DNA of 64,000 bases from Lachnospiraceae bacterium UBA1818 (GTDB lineage: Bacteria; Bacillota; Clostridia; Lachnospirales; Lachnospiraceae), in NCBI GenBank assembly GCA_904419285.1, contig CAJFQZ010000001.1, positions 124,001 to 188,000 of the forward strand, in the 5' to 3' direction. The position numbers and the translations under genes are program-made. Of the stretch, positions 41,656 through 50,703 are shown one piece after another (the stretch's first letter is position 1; each line of letters opens with the position of its first letter). The notes under the pieces are model-generated. The model ran no database searches and was not told the DNA's origin. It was given only the letters and a program-made list of their open reading frames with translations.

Positions 41656-44328
41656 TCATGTAGCTTTATTACATCCATGCATAATACCGACCATCTTGTA
41701 TTTCGCAAGATCTTCATAAATGTCTTCATATTCTGCGATCTCTGACTGCTGTTCACCGTCAAAGAAGTCGGCCTTGATGCCTTTGATCCCCATTTCGCTC
41801 CACATTTTGAAGCGCGTCTCACGATCACTGTCGTTAGCGATATAATCTTCATTCACCCATACAAGGATGCCGATTCCTCTTTCCGCGGCATAATCGATCA
41901 CTTCCTGGGCATGTGGGTTCATCACATTGTTGGCGGGATCCGTCTGCCATCCGTCATCCCACAGGAAATATTTCCATCCTAATTCTGCCGCCATATCAAT
42001 ATAACGCTTGATCGCGTCAATGTTTTCCTGACCTTCTCTTGTCTCTCCTTCTGCCAGCCATGTCCATGATGCCACCCCCGGTTCTACCCAGTCAGAATAG
42101 TGATATTCTTCTTCATCCGGCGCCGGAGAAAGATTTTCAGCCATTGTATTTTCGGTGATCGTTCCCAGATCTCCCGCTACTGCATAGCGCCACGGCGATG
42201 TAAACGGGAACTGTACCGTTACCGCCCCGCTCTGCTCTCGCGCAAAGTCCAGTTCAAATGTACTGCTTCCTGCTGATGTTTTAAATCTTGAACCACAGAA
42301 ATCACTTCCGATCAGATTTGCTTCGTTAAACAGGACATACAGATCTTCAGTCTGATAAAGGAGCGGTATCGCCGGTGTTCCGCCAAGCTCTTCCATCGTT
42401 TTACGATGATACTCATCTTCATAGGAGCCTCCGTTCTCAAACGACCATGTGACTGCTCCTTCCGGAATATTGACTGTGCTCATCTCATCCGTGATGGATA
42501 CGCTTGTTTTCTCGTTTCCTTCCGCCGTATCAAGTTCATAACTGAACGCCACTCCATCATCATAGGCCCTTACGATCACGGAATAGAAATACTGCTCTGT
42601 ACTGTCTTTGAATGTCAGTCTCAGCTGGTTTGCATGATTCCGATTTTCAGAAAACTTACCGGAATATGTCTCATATGTTTCGTCAATCTCCTCTTCTTCC
42701 GCTGAAATAAAAGTGAGATCCTTTGTTGTATCGATCGTATTGGTCTTTAGTCCCAGCACAGATCCGTCTGTGATAAATGCTTTACCATTTTTGGCCGCTT
42801 CATATACAAGGCCATAATCCTCAGTCATCTTCACTGCTATCTGGACTTCACTATCAGGAGAGGGAACTCCCCACACCGTTCCGATGCCTATGCCGTCTGT
42901 TACTGTCACCGTACACTGCGCACTGGCGTCTCCCGATCTTGCAGTGATTGCTGCCGTCCCTTTGCTGACTGCCGTAATCTTTCCGGCGGAGTCGACCGCT
43001 GCCACTCCGTCGTCACTGCTTTCCCATACAACTGTTTTATCTGCGGCATTATCCGGAAATACTTCTGCATTCAGTGTTACCGCGCCTTCCAGAGCGAGCG
43101 TAACATCCGTACGATCCAGGGTGATCTTAGTAACCGGGATCCCCTGTCCTTCTTCCATTACATGGACTTTGATCTCCGCCTGCTTTCCCTCGCTGTTTAT
43201 GACATACTTCTCCAGCTCTAAAGTTCCCTTAACTGTCTGTGTGCCGGCTGTCTGTGAATCATATGTCTGTGGATCCCAGGTCACTGCCAGCTCTTTTACT
43301 GTACCGCCTTCAAGCGTGACTTCTGCCGTTTCCGGAAGGTTCAGCTCTTCCAAAGAAGTTCCATAATCTGCATAGATATCTTCAAAAGCAGCAAGCCCGA
43401 TCGTCTGATAATCGCTTGTCAGTTCTGTATTTGTAACTTTTACTGTAGCCGTAAAATCACCATCCGGCATATCATAAAGAAGTACATTCTTTGCGTCTGT
43501 AATCTGACCAAGTTCTCCCTGCTGTGAATGGAATATAACCCTGTTCTCATCATCAACCCGGAGCTTTCCTTCCACAGGAGAGTGTATCGTCCAGTCTCTT
43601 GTCAGTTCATATTCGTCTTCCTCAACGATTTTTTCCGTACAGAACGGAACAGACTCACCATTTACCGTAAAATCCTGCACCGTGGCATCAAATGTATCCG
43701 CGCCCCCTGTATAGATGGCAATCTTCAGGTCATCACATGCGAATAAGTCAGCATTATCTGTTGTCCTTGAGATTTCTGTAAATTCTGTACCATCATAGCT
43801 GTAGGAATGGATGAATTCACTGCCCGATCGTTCCAGTTTCAGCCAGACAGGCGCATCTGTATCGGTGTCCGCCACAGCATACTCATCATAATTTCCATTG
43901 TAGTTCATCTTGGCAAACACGTTGCCGCCCAGACCGCTGTGGTATCTTCTCATCGTTCCCGCTACTCTGCTTTCACTGACAAAAGCGGCAAGTCCGATCG
44001 TCTGATAATCACTTGTCAGCGCTGTGTTTGTAACCTTTACGGCTGCCGTAAAATCACCGGCGGGAGCATCATACAGCAGCACATTCTGCGCGTTTGTATA
44101 CATCCCCAGTTCACCCGGCAGTGCATGAAATGTTACCTTATCCGTCCCTTCAAATTCAATCGCATTTTCCACCGGGCTGCGATTCTCCCATTCATCTGTC
44201 AGCTGATATTCCGCTCCCCCGGCTCTGGTACTTGTCCCAGCCAATGCTGTTGCCGGAAATAACGAAACGATCATGCAGATCAACATTCCAAATGCCAGGA
44301 ACCTCTTTGGAACTTTCCTCATTTTCAT
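41656..44328 (-). CDS. GH97 family surface glycosidase, N-terminal part ending at an in-frame TGA
   Basis: 890 residues, preceded by AGGAGG. Signal peptide (1-30), a ConA-like sandwich domain (about 36-235), a truncated second copy (about 237-312), a Big_4-type Ig domain (about 313-392), a Big_2 domain (about 396-475), then GH97 N-terminal and catalytic domains (ASWTWLAEGETREGQENIDA, FLWDDGWQ, GIKADFFDG). It stops after HGCNKAT, where the family reads G-E. The stop removes catalytic glutamates and the wall anchor. The full locus would encode 1391 residues. GH97 enzymes are alpha-glucosidases or alpha-galactosidases. Confidence 0.82.
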   Translation of the reverse strand: MKMRKVPKRFLAFGMLICMIVSLFPATALAGTSTRAGGAEYQLTDEWENRSPVENAIEFEGTDKVTFHALPGELGMYTNAQNVLLYDAPAGDFTAAVKVTNTALTSDYQTIGLAAFVSESRVAGTMRRYHSGLGGNVFAKMNYNGNYDEYAVADTDTDAPVWLKLERSGSEFIHSYSYDGTEFTEISRTTDNADLFACDDLKIAIYTGGADTFDATVQDFTVNGESVPFCTEKIVEEDEYELTRDWTIHSPVEGKLRVDDENRVIFHSQQGELGQITDAKNVLLYDMPDGDFTATVKVTNTELTSDYQTIGLAAFEDIYADYGTSLEELNLPETAEVTLEGGTVKELAVTWDPQTYDSQTAGTQTVKGTLELEKYVINSEGKQAEIKVHVMEEGQGIPVTKITLDRTDVTLALEGAVTLNAEVFPDNAADKTVVWESSDDGVAAVDSAGKITAVSKGTAAITARSGDASAQCTVTVTDGIGIGTVWGVPSPDSEVQIAVKMTEDYGLVYEAAKNGKAFITDGSVLGLKTNTIDTTKDLTFISAEEEEIDETYETYSGKFSENRNHANQLRLTFKDSTEQYFYSVIVRAYDDGVAFSYELDTAEGNEKTSVSITDEMSTVNIPEGAVTWSFENGGSYEDEYHRKTMEELGGTPAIPLLYQTEDLYVLFNEANLIGSDFCGSRFKTSAGSSTFELDFAREQSGAVTVQFPFTSPWRYAVAGDLGTITENTMAENLSPAPDEEEYHYSDWVEPGVASWTWLAEGETREGQENIDAIKRYIDMAAELGWKYFLWDDGWQTDPANNVMNPHAQEVIDYAAERGIGILVWVNEDYIANDSDRETRFKMWSEMGIKGIKADFFDGEQQSEIAEYEDIYEDLAKYKMVGIMHGCNKAT

Positions 44329-44565
44329 AGTATTTTTCCTCCTTGTATTTTATATTTTCCTGCCGTTTTCTGTCTTATTTTGCTTTTTCACCTCCTGCTT
44401 TTCATTTTGAATCAGAATCATTCCATTACTGTTTCTGATTGTCCATCTATGGTTCATTATATTTTCACCGGTTTTTTTGCTCCATTGAATTTTCTATTTT
44501 TTCCTTTAATTTTCTATTTTATTTGTACTATTTTGTGCGTTTTTTCACATTTAAAGTAAATTTGC

Positions 44566-44598
44566 AATAAAAATGGAGCGATTCTCACAAATCGCTCC
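44566..44598 (-). terminator. terminator of the cobalt-uptake operon
   Basis: On minus, GGAGCGATT pairs with AATCGCTCC (44575-44583 with 44590-44598) and is followed by ATTTTTATT, 27 bases after the cbiK stop. The rest of the 44329-44560 gap is AT-rich with no gene recognised. Confidence 0.8.
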
Positions 44599-44624
44599 TG
44601 TAAAAACCAAATATTTTTTCTTTT

Positions 44625-45410
44625 TTATCTATCAGCAGCCTGCCCTGCCGCCTCTTCGATATGCTCCAGGAAAATTTTCCTTATTCCTTCGAACTCTCCG
44701 AGTCCCTTGAGGATGGCTCTCACCTCATACCCTTCTTCCTCCAGACCGCTCTTCCAGGAATCTTCATCACCCGCCATATCGTTCTTCGCATGATCTCCCG
44801 CCACAAGCATAAATGGCATAAGCGCCACTTTCTTCTTCTCCGCGATCTTCAGCTTTGCCATCACATTCTTCAGCTCCGGAAAACTCTCCACGGTTCCCAC
44901 CAGGACCTGGTTATATCCCAGCGCGTGGAATGTGTACTCAAGCGTAGGATATGCTGAGTTGGCATGATGGTCCGTGCCGTGTCCCATAAGGACGAGCATC
45001 TCGCCATCCCGAAGCTCCGTCTCCGCCATCACCGCATGGATGGATTTCTTATAGTCCTCCACACTGCTCAAGAGCGGTTTCCCCACGCGGATCCTTTTGA
45101 ACAGGGACATGTTCTCCATCAGATCCTCCATCATCCGGTCATTCTCAATCCCGTTGATGATATGGGTGGGCTGGACGATCACATCTTCCATTCCGTCCGC
45201 CGCCATCCGCTTCAGCGCTTCCGATACGGTATCAATATCCATATTTTCTGTACGCTTCAGCTTCCTTATGATCATCCCGCTAGTGAATGCGCGGTACACG
45301 CGGCAGCCGTCAAACTTCTCCGCGATTTCTTTCTCAATGACATCGATGGTCTTCTTCATCGTATCGAGGTGGCTTGTCCCGAAACTCACCACCAGGATTC
45401 CCTTTTTCAT
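44625..45410 (-). CDS. cbiK: sirohydrochlorin cobaltochelatase
   Basis: A 261-residue class-II chelatase that inserts cobalt into sirohydrochlorin, the entry to the anaerobic corrin route. It starts GILVVSFGTSHLDTMKKTID and has VQPTHIINGIENDRM and the metal-binding histidines in LMGHGTDHHANSAYPTLEYT. No signal peptide, so it is cytoplasmic. Last gene of cbiM-N-Q-O-K, overlapping cbiO by four bases. Confidence 0.95.
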   Translation of the reverse strand: MKKGILVVSFGTSHLDTMKKTIDVIEKEIAEKFDGCRVYRAFTSGMIIRKLKRTENMDIDTVSEALKRMAADGMEDVIVQPTHIINGIENDRMMEDLMENMSLFKRIRVGKPLLSSVEDYKKSIHAVMAETELRDGEMLVLMGHGTDHHANSAYPTLEYTFHALGYNQVLVGTVESFPELKNVMAKLKIAEKKKVALMPFMLVAGDHAKNDMAGDEDSWKSGLEEEGYEVRAILKGLGEFEGIRKIFLEHIEEAAGQAADR

Positions 45411-46249
45411 TCCGACAGTCTCCTTTCCAGTTCTTTCATGTTTTCAGGGGGCCTGTCACCTGCGGGCAGGATCCCTTTTTCCGTCATGATATGATACAGC
45501 CTGAGCACAGACGGCATCTCCAGATTCGTTTTTTCCAGCGCCTCCGTATCCGAGCAGACCTCCGCGGGCGTCCCGCTCCTCAATACCTTACCCTCGTGCA
45601 TGAGGACGATCTCGTCCGCCCAGCTGTAAGCATAATCCATGTCATGGGTTGCCATGAGTACAGTGATCCCCCGCTCCGTCAGCCTGTCTATGATCTTCTG
45701 TACGATCCGCGTGTGCTTCGGATCAAGAGCGGCAGTGGGCTCATCCAGTATCATGACTTCCGGGTGCATGACGAGGATGTCCGCGATCGCCACAAGCTTC
45801 TTCTGCCCGCCGCTCAGCGCATGAGCCGGCCTGTCCCGAAACGGTGTGATCCCCAGTTCTTCTATCACACGGTTTACTTCCCTCTCGGCCGTCTTCTCAT
45901 CCGCCCCCAGATTCAGGATTCCAAAGGAGATCTCCTGATATACGCTGGCGGAGAAGAGCTGGTCATCCGGCTCCTGAAACACGATCCCGACCTTCCGCCG
46001 CACCTCAAGGAGGCCTTTTCTCGTATATTTCACCGGCTCTCCGTCAATAAGGATCCTTCCCTGATCCGGCTTCCGGATCCCGTTCAGGCACAGGAAAAAT
46101 GTGGACTTGCCGGAGCCGTTTCCTCCCAGGAAGGCGATTTTTCTGCCGCGGCGGATCTTCAGATCAACTCCGTTCAGCGCCTTTTCTTCATTTCCTTCGT
46201 ATGTATAACAGAGGTTCTCTGCCTCAATGATCCAGTCCTCTCGCTTCAT
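45407..46249 (-). CDS. cbiO: cobalt ECF transporter ATPase
   Basis: A 280-residue ABC ATPase: Walker A GGNGSGKST (about 42-50), Q-loop VGIVFQEPDDQLFSA, signature ALSGGQKKLVAIA, Walker B VMILDEPTAAL and the switch ATHDMDYAY. The FQ-x-P-x-x-Q pattern is typical of ECF ATPases. I choose 46249 because the stop of cbiQ and this start form ATGA; an in-frame ATG at 46264 would overlap cbiQ more. Confidence 0.95.
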   Translation of the reverse strand: MKREDWIIEAENLCYTYEGNEEKALNGVDLKIRRGRKIAFLGGNGSGKSTFFLCLNGIRKPDQGRILIDGEPVKYTRKGLLEVRRKVGIVFQEPDDQLFSASVYQEISFGILNLGADEKTAEREVNRVIEELGITPFRDRPAHALSGGQKKLVAIADILVMHPEVMILDEPTAALDPKHTRIVQKIIDRLTERGITVLMATHDMDYAYSWADEIVLMHEGKVLRSGTPAEVCSDTEALEKTNLEMPSVLRLYHIMTEKGILPAGDRPPENMKELERRLSE

Positions 46250-47019
46250 TTTATTATACCCCATATCGTGATAAAAAGCAGTACAGTCTCAAATCCCGCG
46301 ATCAAAACGATCTCTTTCTTCTTCGGCGGATATTCCCTGCTCAGCACACGAATCCTTCCGTCATAACATCTGGATTCCATGGCATCATACAGAGCGTTCG
46401 ACCGCTTCAGAGCAAGAAGAAAGAGTGCGGAGGCCATTGCGCCGAAGGAGCGTACCGACGTCCGCAGGTCCCGGTTGCCAAGGCGGGATTCCTGCGCTGT
46501 CAGGATAGAGGACGCCGTCTCCAGCAGGACAAAGATAAACCGGTAGATCAGCAGCATCAGTTCGATAAAAAAAGAGGGGAGATGCAGCTTTGCAAGCACT
46601 CCCATGATGTCTGTCATTGTTGTGTTCAGCGCCAGAAAATACAGGCACGATACTGCCGCAAATGCAGTGGCGCACAGACGCGCCGCCTGCCCCAGAGCCT
46701 CACGGCTCCCGGTAATATACCAGTTTCCTACGGACACTGCGAATGCATCCATGGGCTCCCCGGACAGGTTGAGCACCAGCGCTCCGGTTCCCAGCAGGAG
46801 AAAAGCCGCAGGGATCAGGAGCAGTCTGAGATAGCGTGAGAGCGGGATTTTTCCCGCCCCCACCGTCAGCAGCCCGTTCACGGCGAACGCAGCCGCCGCC
46901 ACAACAGGCGAACGGCTGACAACACACATCAACAGAGTCAGCATAGCATACGCAGACTTTTCCGCGGCATTGACATACCGCAGTTTTGACTGATAGCACA
47001 GTTTATCGATCAATATCAT
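46246..47019 (-). CDS. cbiQ: cobalt ECF transporter membrane subunit
   Basis: A 257-residue transmembrane coupling protein. It shows the ECF-T features LPSFFIELMLLIYRFIFVLLE, the RLGNRDLRTSVRSFGAMAS coupling helix region and AMESRCYDGRIRVL, the A-R-G-like motif that contacts the ATPase. Overlaps cbiN by 17 bases. Confidence 0.94.
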   Translation of the reverse strand: MILIDKLCYQSKLRYVNAAEKSAYAMLTLLMCVVSRSPVVAAAAFAVNGLLTVGAGKIPLSRYLRLLLIPAAFLLLGTGALVLNLSGEPMDAFAVSVGNWYITGSREALGQAARLCATAFAAVSCLYFLALNTTMTDIMGVLAKLHLPSFFIELMLLIYRFIFVLLETASSILTAQESRLGNRDLRTSVRSFGAMASALFLLALKRSNALYDAMESRCYDGRIRVLSREYPPKKKEIVLIAGFETVLLFITIWGIIK

Positions 47020-47365
47020 CCGAACACTCCGCTTTTCCGCCGCTCTCTTCCTCTGAGCCGGCTGCCTTCATCCATTTCTTACGCTCCACAAATCGTCCCA
47101 TGAAAAAGGCGATGATCCCTACGCCGATCCCTGTCTGCACACAGAAGATCAGGCTTTCCACTTCGCCCGGGATCTCCCCGCCCAGCGCGTTCTCCAGCAC
47201 CGGGGTGAACCATGGGGTATATTCTCCCTGAATCTCTTCTATCATAACACTTCCCGCATCATCGGATCCTCCGAATTCCGCGCCTTTTCGGGCGAACAGC
47301 GGAACCGCCGCGATAAGCACGGCCGCGATGAGCAGCAGAATAACTGTTTTCGTATTCTTTGACAT
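47003..47365 (-). CDS. cbiN: cobalt transporter accessory subunit CbiN
   Basis: A 120-residue protein with two membrane helices flanking an outer loop: KTVILLLIAAVLIAAVPLF, then GEYTPWFTPVLENALGGEIPGEVESLIFCVQTGIGVGIIAF. CbiN is needed for cobalt delivery by CbiM. Start 47365 follows GGAGG; a longer frame is read-through. Confidence 0.92.
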   Translation of the reverse strand: MSKNTKTVILLLIAAVLIAAVPLFARKGAEFGGSDDAGSVMIEEIQGEYTPWFTPVLENALGGEIPGEVESLIFCVQTGIGVGIIAFFMGRFVERKKWMKAAGSEEESGGKAECSDDIDR

Positions 47366-47366
47366 C

Positions 47367-48128
47367 TCACTTCGCCTCCTTTTCTTTTCTCGTAAGGAAA
47401 CCAATGCTCTTAAGCTCCGGCGCTGCGTAGGTCTCAAGTCCGATCACGATCACCACAGTCAGGATTCCTTCGATCACTGCCAGCGGAAGCTGGGTCGGTG
47501 CGAACACGCCTAAAAACTTCACAGCAGAAGCCCCGACTCCGCCTGCTTCTGACGGATATGCAAGAGCCAGCTGGAGGCTGGTAACGCAGTAGGTGAACAG
47601 ATCTCCCAGGAACGCCGCGAGGAAGATGCTCACTCTCCGGTTTACTCTCAGTTTTCCGCACAGCTTATAGAGCCCGAAGGAGACAAGCGGGCCCGCCACC
47701 GCCATGGAAAATGTATTTGCGCCGAGTGTCGTAAGCCCGCCGTGGGCTAAGAGCACCGCCTGAAAGATCAGGACAATGATGCCGAGCACACTGACCGCTG
47801 CCGGTCCGAACAGGATCGCTCCCAGCCCGGTCCCCGTCATATGCGAACAGCTCCCCGTGACAGACGGTATCTTCAGTGATGAGATCACGAAAATAAAGGC
47901 GCCCGCCATGGCGATCAGCGTCATGCTCCTTCTGTTCTCCCTGACTTTGTTCCTCAGTGAAATGAATCCTGCGATCAGAAACGGCAGGCAGATGACTCCC
48001 CATGCCACGCAGTATCCCGCGGGAAGGTAGCCTTCCATGATGTGCATCGCATTTGATGCAGGTGCGATGGCTGCCACCGCGGCAAAAGCGATGACTGCCT
48101 TCAGTAAGATTTTTTCTCTTCTGGTCAT
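47367..48128 (-). CDS. cbiM: cobalt transporter substrate-binding subunit CbiM
   Basis: A 253-residue membrane protein. After an N-terminal hydrophobic signal it reads [20 protein letters not shown]; the mature N-terminus with its M-H-I-M-E-G-Y-L-P is the metal-binding arm. Downstream motifs: [45 protein letters not shown]. First gene of the cobalt operon; the stop of cbiM lies two bases before cbiN. Its ribosome binding site can be masked by the riboswitch region. Confidence 0.96.
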   Translation of the reverse strand: MTRREKILLKAVIAFAAVAAIAPASNAMHIMEGYLPAGYCVAWGVICLPFLIAGFISLRNKVRENRRSMTLIAMAGAFIFVISSLKIPSVTGSCSHMTGTGLGAILFGPAAVSVLGIIVLIFQAVLLAHGGLTTLGANTFSMAVAGPLVSFGLYKLCGKLRVNRRVSIFLAAFLGDLFTYCVTSLQLALAYPSEAGGVGASAVKFLGVFAPTQLPLAVIEGILTVVIVIGLETYAAPELKSIGFLTRKEKEAK

Positions 48129-48137
48129 GTTTTTCCT

Positions 48138-48207
48138 CCTTTTTGTGTGATTGACCTGTAATTAAAGAATTACTCCCAGGTGCCACAAAAAGGAAAACAT
48201 TTGCGGC
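48138..48207 (-). promoter_or_regulatory. riboswitch expression platform that can sequester the cbiM ribosome binding site
   Basis: CCTTTTTGTG (48184-48193 on plus gives the upstream strand) can pair with CACAAAAAGG (48138-48147), the latter being part of the AAAAAGGAGG ribosome binding site; the stem continues through ACCTG/CAGGT and TAATT/AATTA. The competing hairpin GCCGCAAA/TTTGTGGC (48200-48207 with 48182-48189) uses the same upstream strand and would free the site. This fits translational control. Confidence 0.6.
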
Positions 48208-48235
48208 ATACCTGATCATATTCCCGTAACCATGA

Positions 48236-48440
48236 TCTAAAAGTGAATATTCTGACTTAGGGATCGTCACGTATGCTCCGCCTTCCCAGGGACACGCCCC
48301 AGTGACCTCTGCCATGCAGAATGGAACACCGCTCCTCCAATACAGCAACGGGTATTGTGCAGGATTCTCACCTGACTTCCTCGCTCCCTCTCCGTATTCC
48401 AACGGAAAAGATGCATTCTTTTAGATGTATGCCTGGTCAG
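48236..48440 (-). ncRNA. cobalamin riboswitch aptamer upstream of cbiM
   Basis: On the minus strand the leader has the expected landmarks: GGTGAGAATCC, ACCCGTTGCTGTATT, the B12-box-like GGTCACTGGGGCG (48295-48307), GGGAAGGCGGAGC (48275-48288) and AAGTCAGAAT near the end. GTCACTG replaces the more usual GCCACTG. The aptamer begins close to the transcription start predicted from the promoter at 48446-48474. It should lower cobalt uptake when adenosylcobalamin is plentiful. This is the only riboswitch visible in the window. Confidence 0.88.
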
Positions 48441-48445
48441 ATACC

Positions 48446-48474
48446 AGTTTACCTTCTTTTTTCTGTTACGTCAA
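48446..48474 (-). promoter_or_regulatory. promoter of the riboswitch-cbiMNQOK operon
   Basis: On minus: -35 TTGACG (48469-48474), 17-base spacer, -10 TAAACT (48446-48451). It is just after the cobO stop, so the cobalt operon is transcribed separately. Confidence 0.7.
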
Positions 48475-48487
48475 ACTTTATTGTCAT

Positions 48488-49015
48488 TTAATACTCGATT
48501 CCTCTCCTCGCCGTGATCCCCCGGTCGAACGGATGCTTTATTTTGCGGATCTCTGACACATAATCCGCCAGCTTCACAAGTTCTTTATCCGGATCTCTCC
48601 CGGTCAGGACGATCTCCATCTCTTCCGGCTTTTCTTCAAGGAAGCGGACTCCTTCCTCGTGCGGGATCAGTCCGTAATTATAGGCTGCCATGAACTCATC
48701 AATGACAAGCATATCATACCCGCCGGAAGAAACTCTGTCACGGATCTTATTCCACAGACCGAGATACATTTCCTTCACTTCCGCCTTCTCTTTCTCGGAC
48801 AGGGTGCTGAAAAAGCCGTAAGACCGCTCCAGATGGATCACCTCGATCTGCGGGACCGCATCCAGTACCTTCAGCTCCCCTGAGTACTCATTCTTTAAAA
48901 AACGGGCAAACAGTACTTTCATCCCGGTTCCCGCTGCCCGGACCGCAAGACCAATGGCCGCGGACGTCTTTCCCTTGCCGTCACCGCAGTAAATGTGTAT
49001 CATTCCCTGATTCAT
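48488..49015 (-). CDS. cobO: cob(I)yrinic acid a,c-diamide adenosyltransferase
   Basis: A 175-residue CobA/CobO-type corrinoid adenosyltransferase. Walker A GDGKGKTSAAIGLAVRAAG (about 11-29), LFARFLKNEYSGELKVL, MLVIDEFMAAYNYGL and ILTGRDP are diagnostic. Start 49015 follows GGAGG by seven bases. It adds the adenosyl ligand to Co(I) corrinoid. It is 69 bases downstream of cbiJ and just upstream of the riboswitch promoter. Confidence 0.95.
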   Translation of the reverse strand: MNQGMIHIYCGDGKGKTSAAIGLAVRAAGTGMKVLFARFLKNEYSGELKVLDAVPQIEVIHLERSYGFFSTLSEKEKAEVKEMYLGLWNKIRDRVSSGGYDMLVIDEFMAAYNYGLIPHEEGVRFLEEKPEEMEIVLTGRDPDKELVKLADYVSEIRKIKHPFDRGITARRGIEY

Positions 49016-49081
49016 GATCGTTCCTCCTGTCTCTGAACTGGTTCTTATTCTAGTACAGTGAATAATAAATAGCCGGCTATA

Positions 49082-49912
49082 TCACTTGCCTGATTTTTCA
49101 CTGTACTGGCCGTGCTTCTCCGCCGACGCCTTCATCAGCCGCTCCACCGACTCAAGGCTTTCTCCGTCTTCCCGCGGTCTTGCGACAGCCACAAGCACGG
49201 CGCCTGCCGCCTTCGCCGCCTCCAGCTTTTCCCCGAATCCGCCGGCTTTTCCGGACTCTTTTGTGACAAAATACCGCGCTTCTGTCTGGTGCAGGAGCGC
49301 AAGATTCATCTCCGCGGAAAAAGGCCCCTGCATGGCGATCAGATGTCTTCCCCGGAATCCGAGCCTTATACTCTCTTCCACAGCTTCCCCTGTTGATAAG
49401 ACGCGGGCAAAGCAGCGCTTCTCATATCCTTCGATCCGCGTATAGAGGCTCAGTTCCTTGCTCCCCGTGGCGATCAGGATATTTCCTGTCGTCCCCCTGA
49501 GGTACTCAGCCGCCTGTTCCACGGAATCCACTATGATCATATTCTCCATGCCATAAGCTTCCGCTGCTCCGCCCTCTGTTCCGCGCTCACCCAGAGCTTC
49601 CCGCAGGCATCTCACATACCGGACCTTCTCCTTTTCACACGCCGCCTTGATATTCTCGCTCACCTCCACGGCAAAAGGATGGGTCGCATCAATGACAAGA
49701 CGGATCCCGCGCTCACTTATAAATGTTTCCATTTCCTTCTGATCCATCCGCCCGGAGATGCATTCGACGCCTTCCAGCCCTTCGAGAATACTTTTCCCAT
49801 ATTCCGTAGCCGTACTCACATAACAGCCTATCTCATGCTGCGGGGCATACTGCGCCAGAAGCCTTCCTTCCGTCGTGCCGGCGAAGATCAAGATCTGTAT
49901 ATTATTTTCCAT
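49082..49912 (-). CDS. cbiJ: cobalt-precorrin-6A reductase
   Basis: A 276-residue NAD(P)H-dependent reductase. I start at 49912 behind AGGAG; the longer frame is not conserved. Motifs: ILIFAGTTEGRLLAQ, VVSTATEYGKSIL-like CYVSTATEYG, VIDATHPFAVEVSENI, RYVRCLRE, IATGSKELS, AMQGPFSAEMN and YFVTKESGKAGGF. Reduces the corrin ring at C18-C19. Confidence 0.94.
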   Translation of the reverse strand: MENNIQILIFAGTTEGRLLAQYAPQHEIGCYVSTATEYGKSILEGLEGVECISGRMDQKEMETFISERGIRLVIDATHPFAVEVSENIKAACEKEKVRYVRCLREALGERGTEGGAAEAYGMENMIIVDSVEQAAEYLRGTTGNILIATGSKELSLYTRIEGYEKRCFARVLSTGEAVEESIRLGFRGRHLIAMQGPFSAEMNLALLHQTEARYFVTKESGKAGGFGEKLEAAKAAGAVLVAVARPREDGESLESVERLMKASAEKHGQYSEKSGK

Positions 49913-49952
49913 AGTTACTCCTGTTCTTTTCCCCATAAGGGCCAATAGCCGT

Positions 49953-50285
49953 CTATTTCCGAGCAAACCTGTATTTTCCCTTCCCGTGACCAGATACTGG
50001 CTCTATAATTTCTGCCTTTGATAATTTAGAAAGAAGCTTGGAAACACTTGAATTCTGAAGTCCAAGAAGTTCGACCACTGCACTTCTTCCAAAAATTTTA
50101 TCAAAACCGAATTTTTCAAACATTTGACGTATATGACTCTGCGTCTTTCCTGAAAAACCCACTGTCTTATCTGCAAAAAAACTTTCAATATCTACTTCAA
50201 GGTCTCTAATGTCTACTTCTTCCGTATGAATGTCTACTTTTTTATCACTCCAAAGTCCACTTATATGCATATATCTATTATACAA
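49953..50285 (-). pseudogene. winged-helix C-terminal fragment, Fic-like
   Basis: About 110 codons starting at a TTG with no good binding site. The C-terminal part (GRSAVVELLGLQNSSVSKLL and KAEIIEPVSGHGKGKYRF) is the winged helix found at the end of Fic-type or related ATP-binding regulators; the catalytic domain is absent. Likely a 5'-truncated relic in a decayed island. Confidence 0.5.
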
Positions 50286-50296
50286 TTCATTCTTTT

Positions 50297-50485
50297 CATC
50301 TAAAAAAAGTCATGATCCACTCCAGTGGAATCCTGTCGGCCAATGGTCCGAATATCGCCATGCCCATCGGCAAAAATACCCGCATACATTGTATTGAGCA
50401 GGCCGAATAGCCGGCCCTGCATCGATCCATCTGTTTTCTCCTGCAGCATAGTCGTAACTGATGTCTGTATTATCGTTAAAGCCAC
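50297..50485 (-). pseudogene. frameshifted MFS transporter fragment
   Basis: ALTIIQTSVTTMLQEKTDGS and MQGRLFGLLNTMYAG are typical of macrolide-type MFS efflux pumps. After MYAG the frame breaks; in another frame the expected LPMGMAIFGPLADRIPLEWI follows. Only about 60 residues survive. It is fused to the AraC fragment at its upstream end. Confidence 0.65.
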
Positions 50486-50703
50486 TCCATAAAGCAGCAG
50501 AATGCAATCTCAATGACAGGCCTGTCTGAAAAGACCAGGAGCTTTGCCGCCTCCGTGAGCTGCCGCCGCTGCACATAATCATGGATCGTCATTCCCATTG
50601 TCTCGTTAAACAGCCGGTGCAGATGATATTTTGAATAATGAACAGCCTCTGCCGCCGTTTCCAGTTCCAGTTTTAGATTTATTGATATGCTCTGGCTCTT
50701 CAT
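50476..50703 (-). pseudogene. AraC-type regulator fragment
   Basis: 75 residues with the first helix-turn-helix of an AraC/XylS protein: LETAAEAVHYSKYHLHRLFN and VQRRQLTEAAKLLVFSDRPV. The second helix-turn-helix and effector domain are gone; after EIAF the sequence turns into the MFS fragment. A deletion scar. Confidence 0.65.

Noticed and set aside
41656..41658. TGA in GH97 as a selenocysteine codon
   Set aside because: The family has glycine here, not cysteine, and I see no clear SECIS-like hairpin directly after the codon.
47665..48402. 245-residue ORF across the riboswitch
   Set aside because: It lies in another frame of cbiM and the structured leader; no family features.
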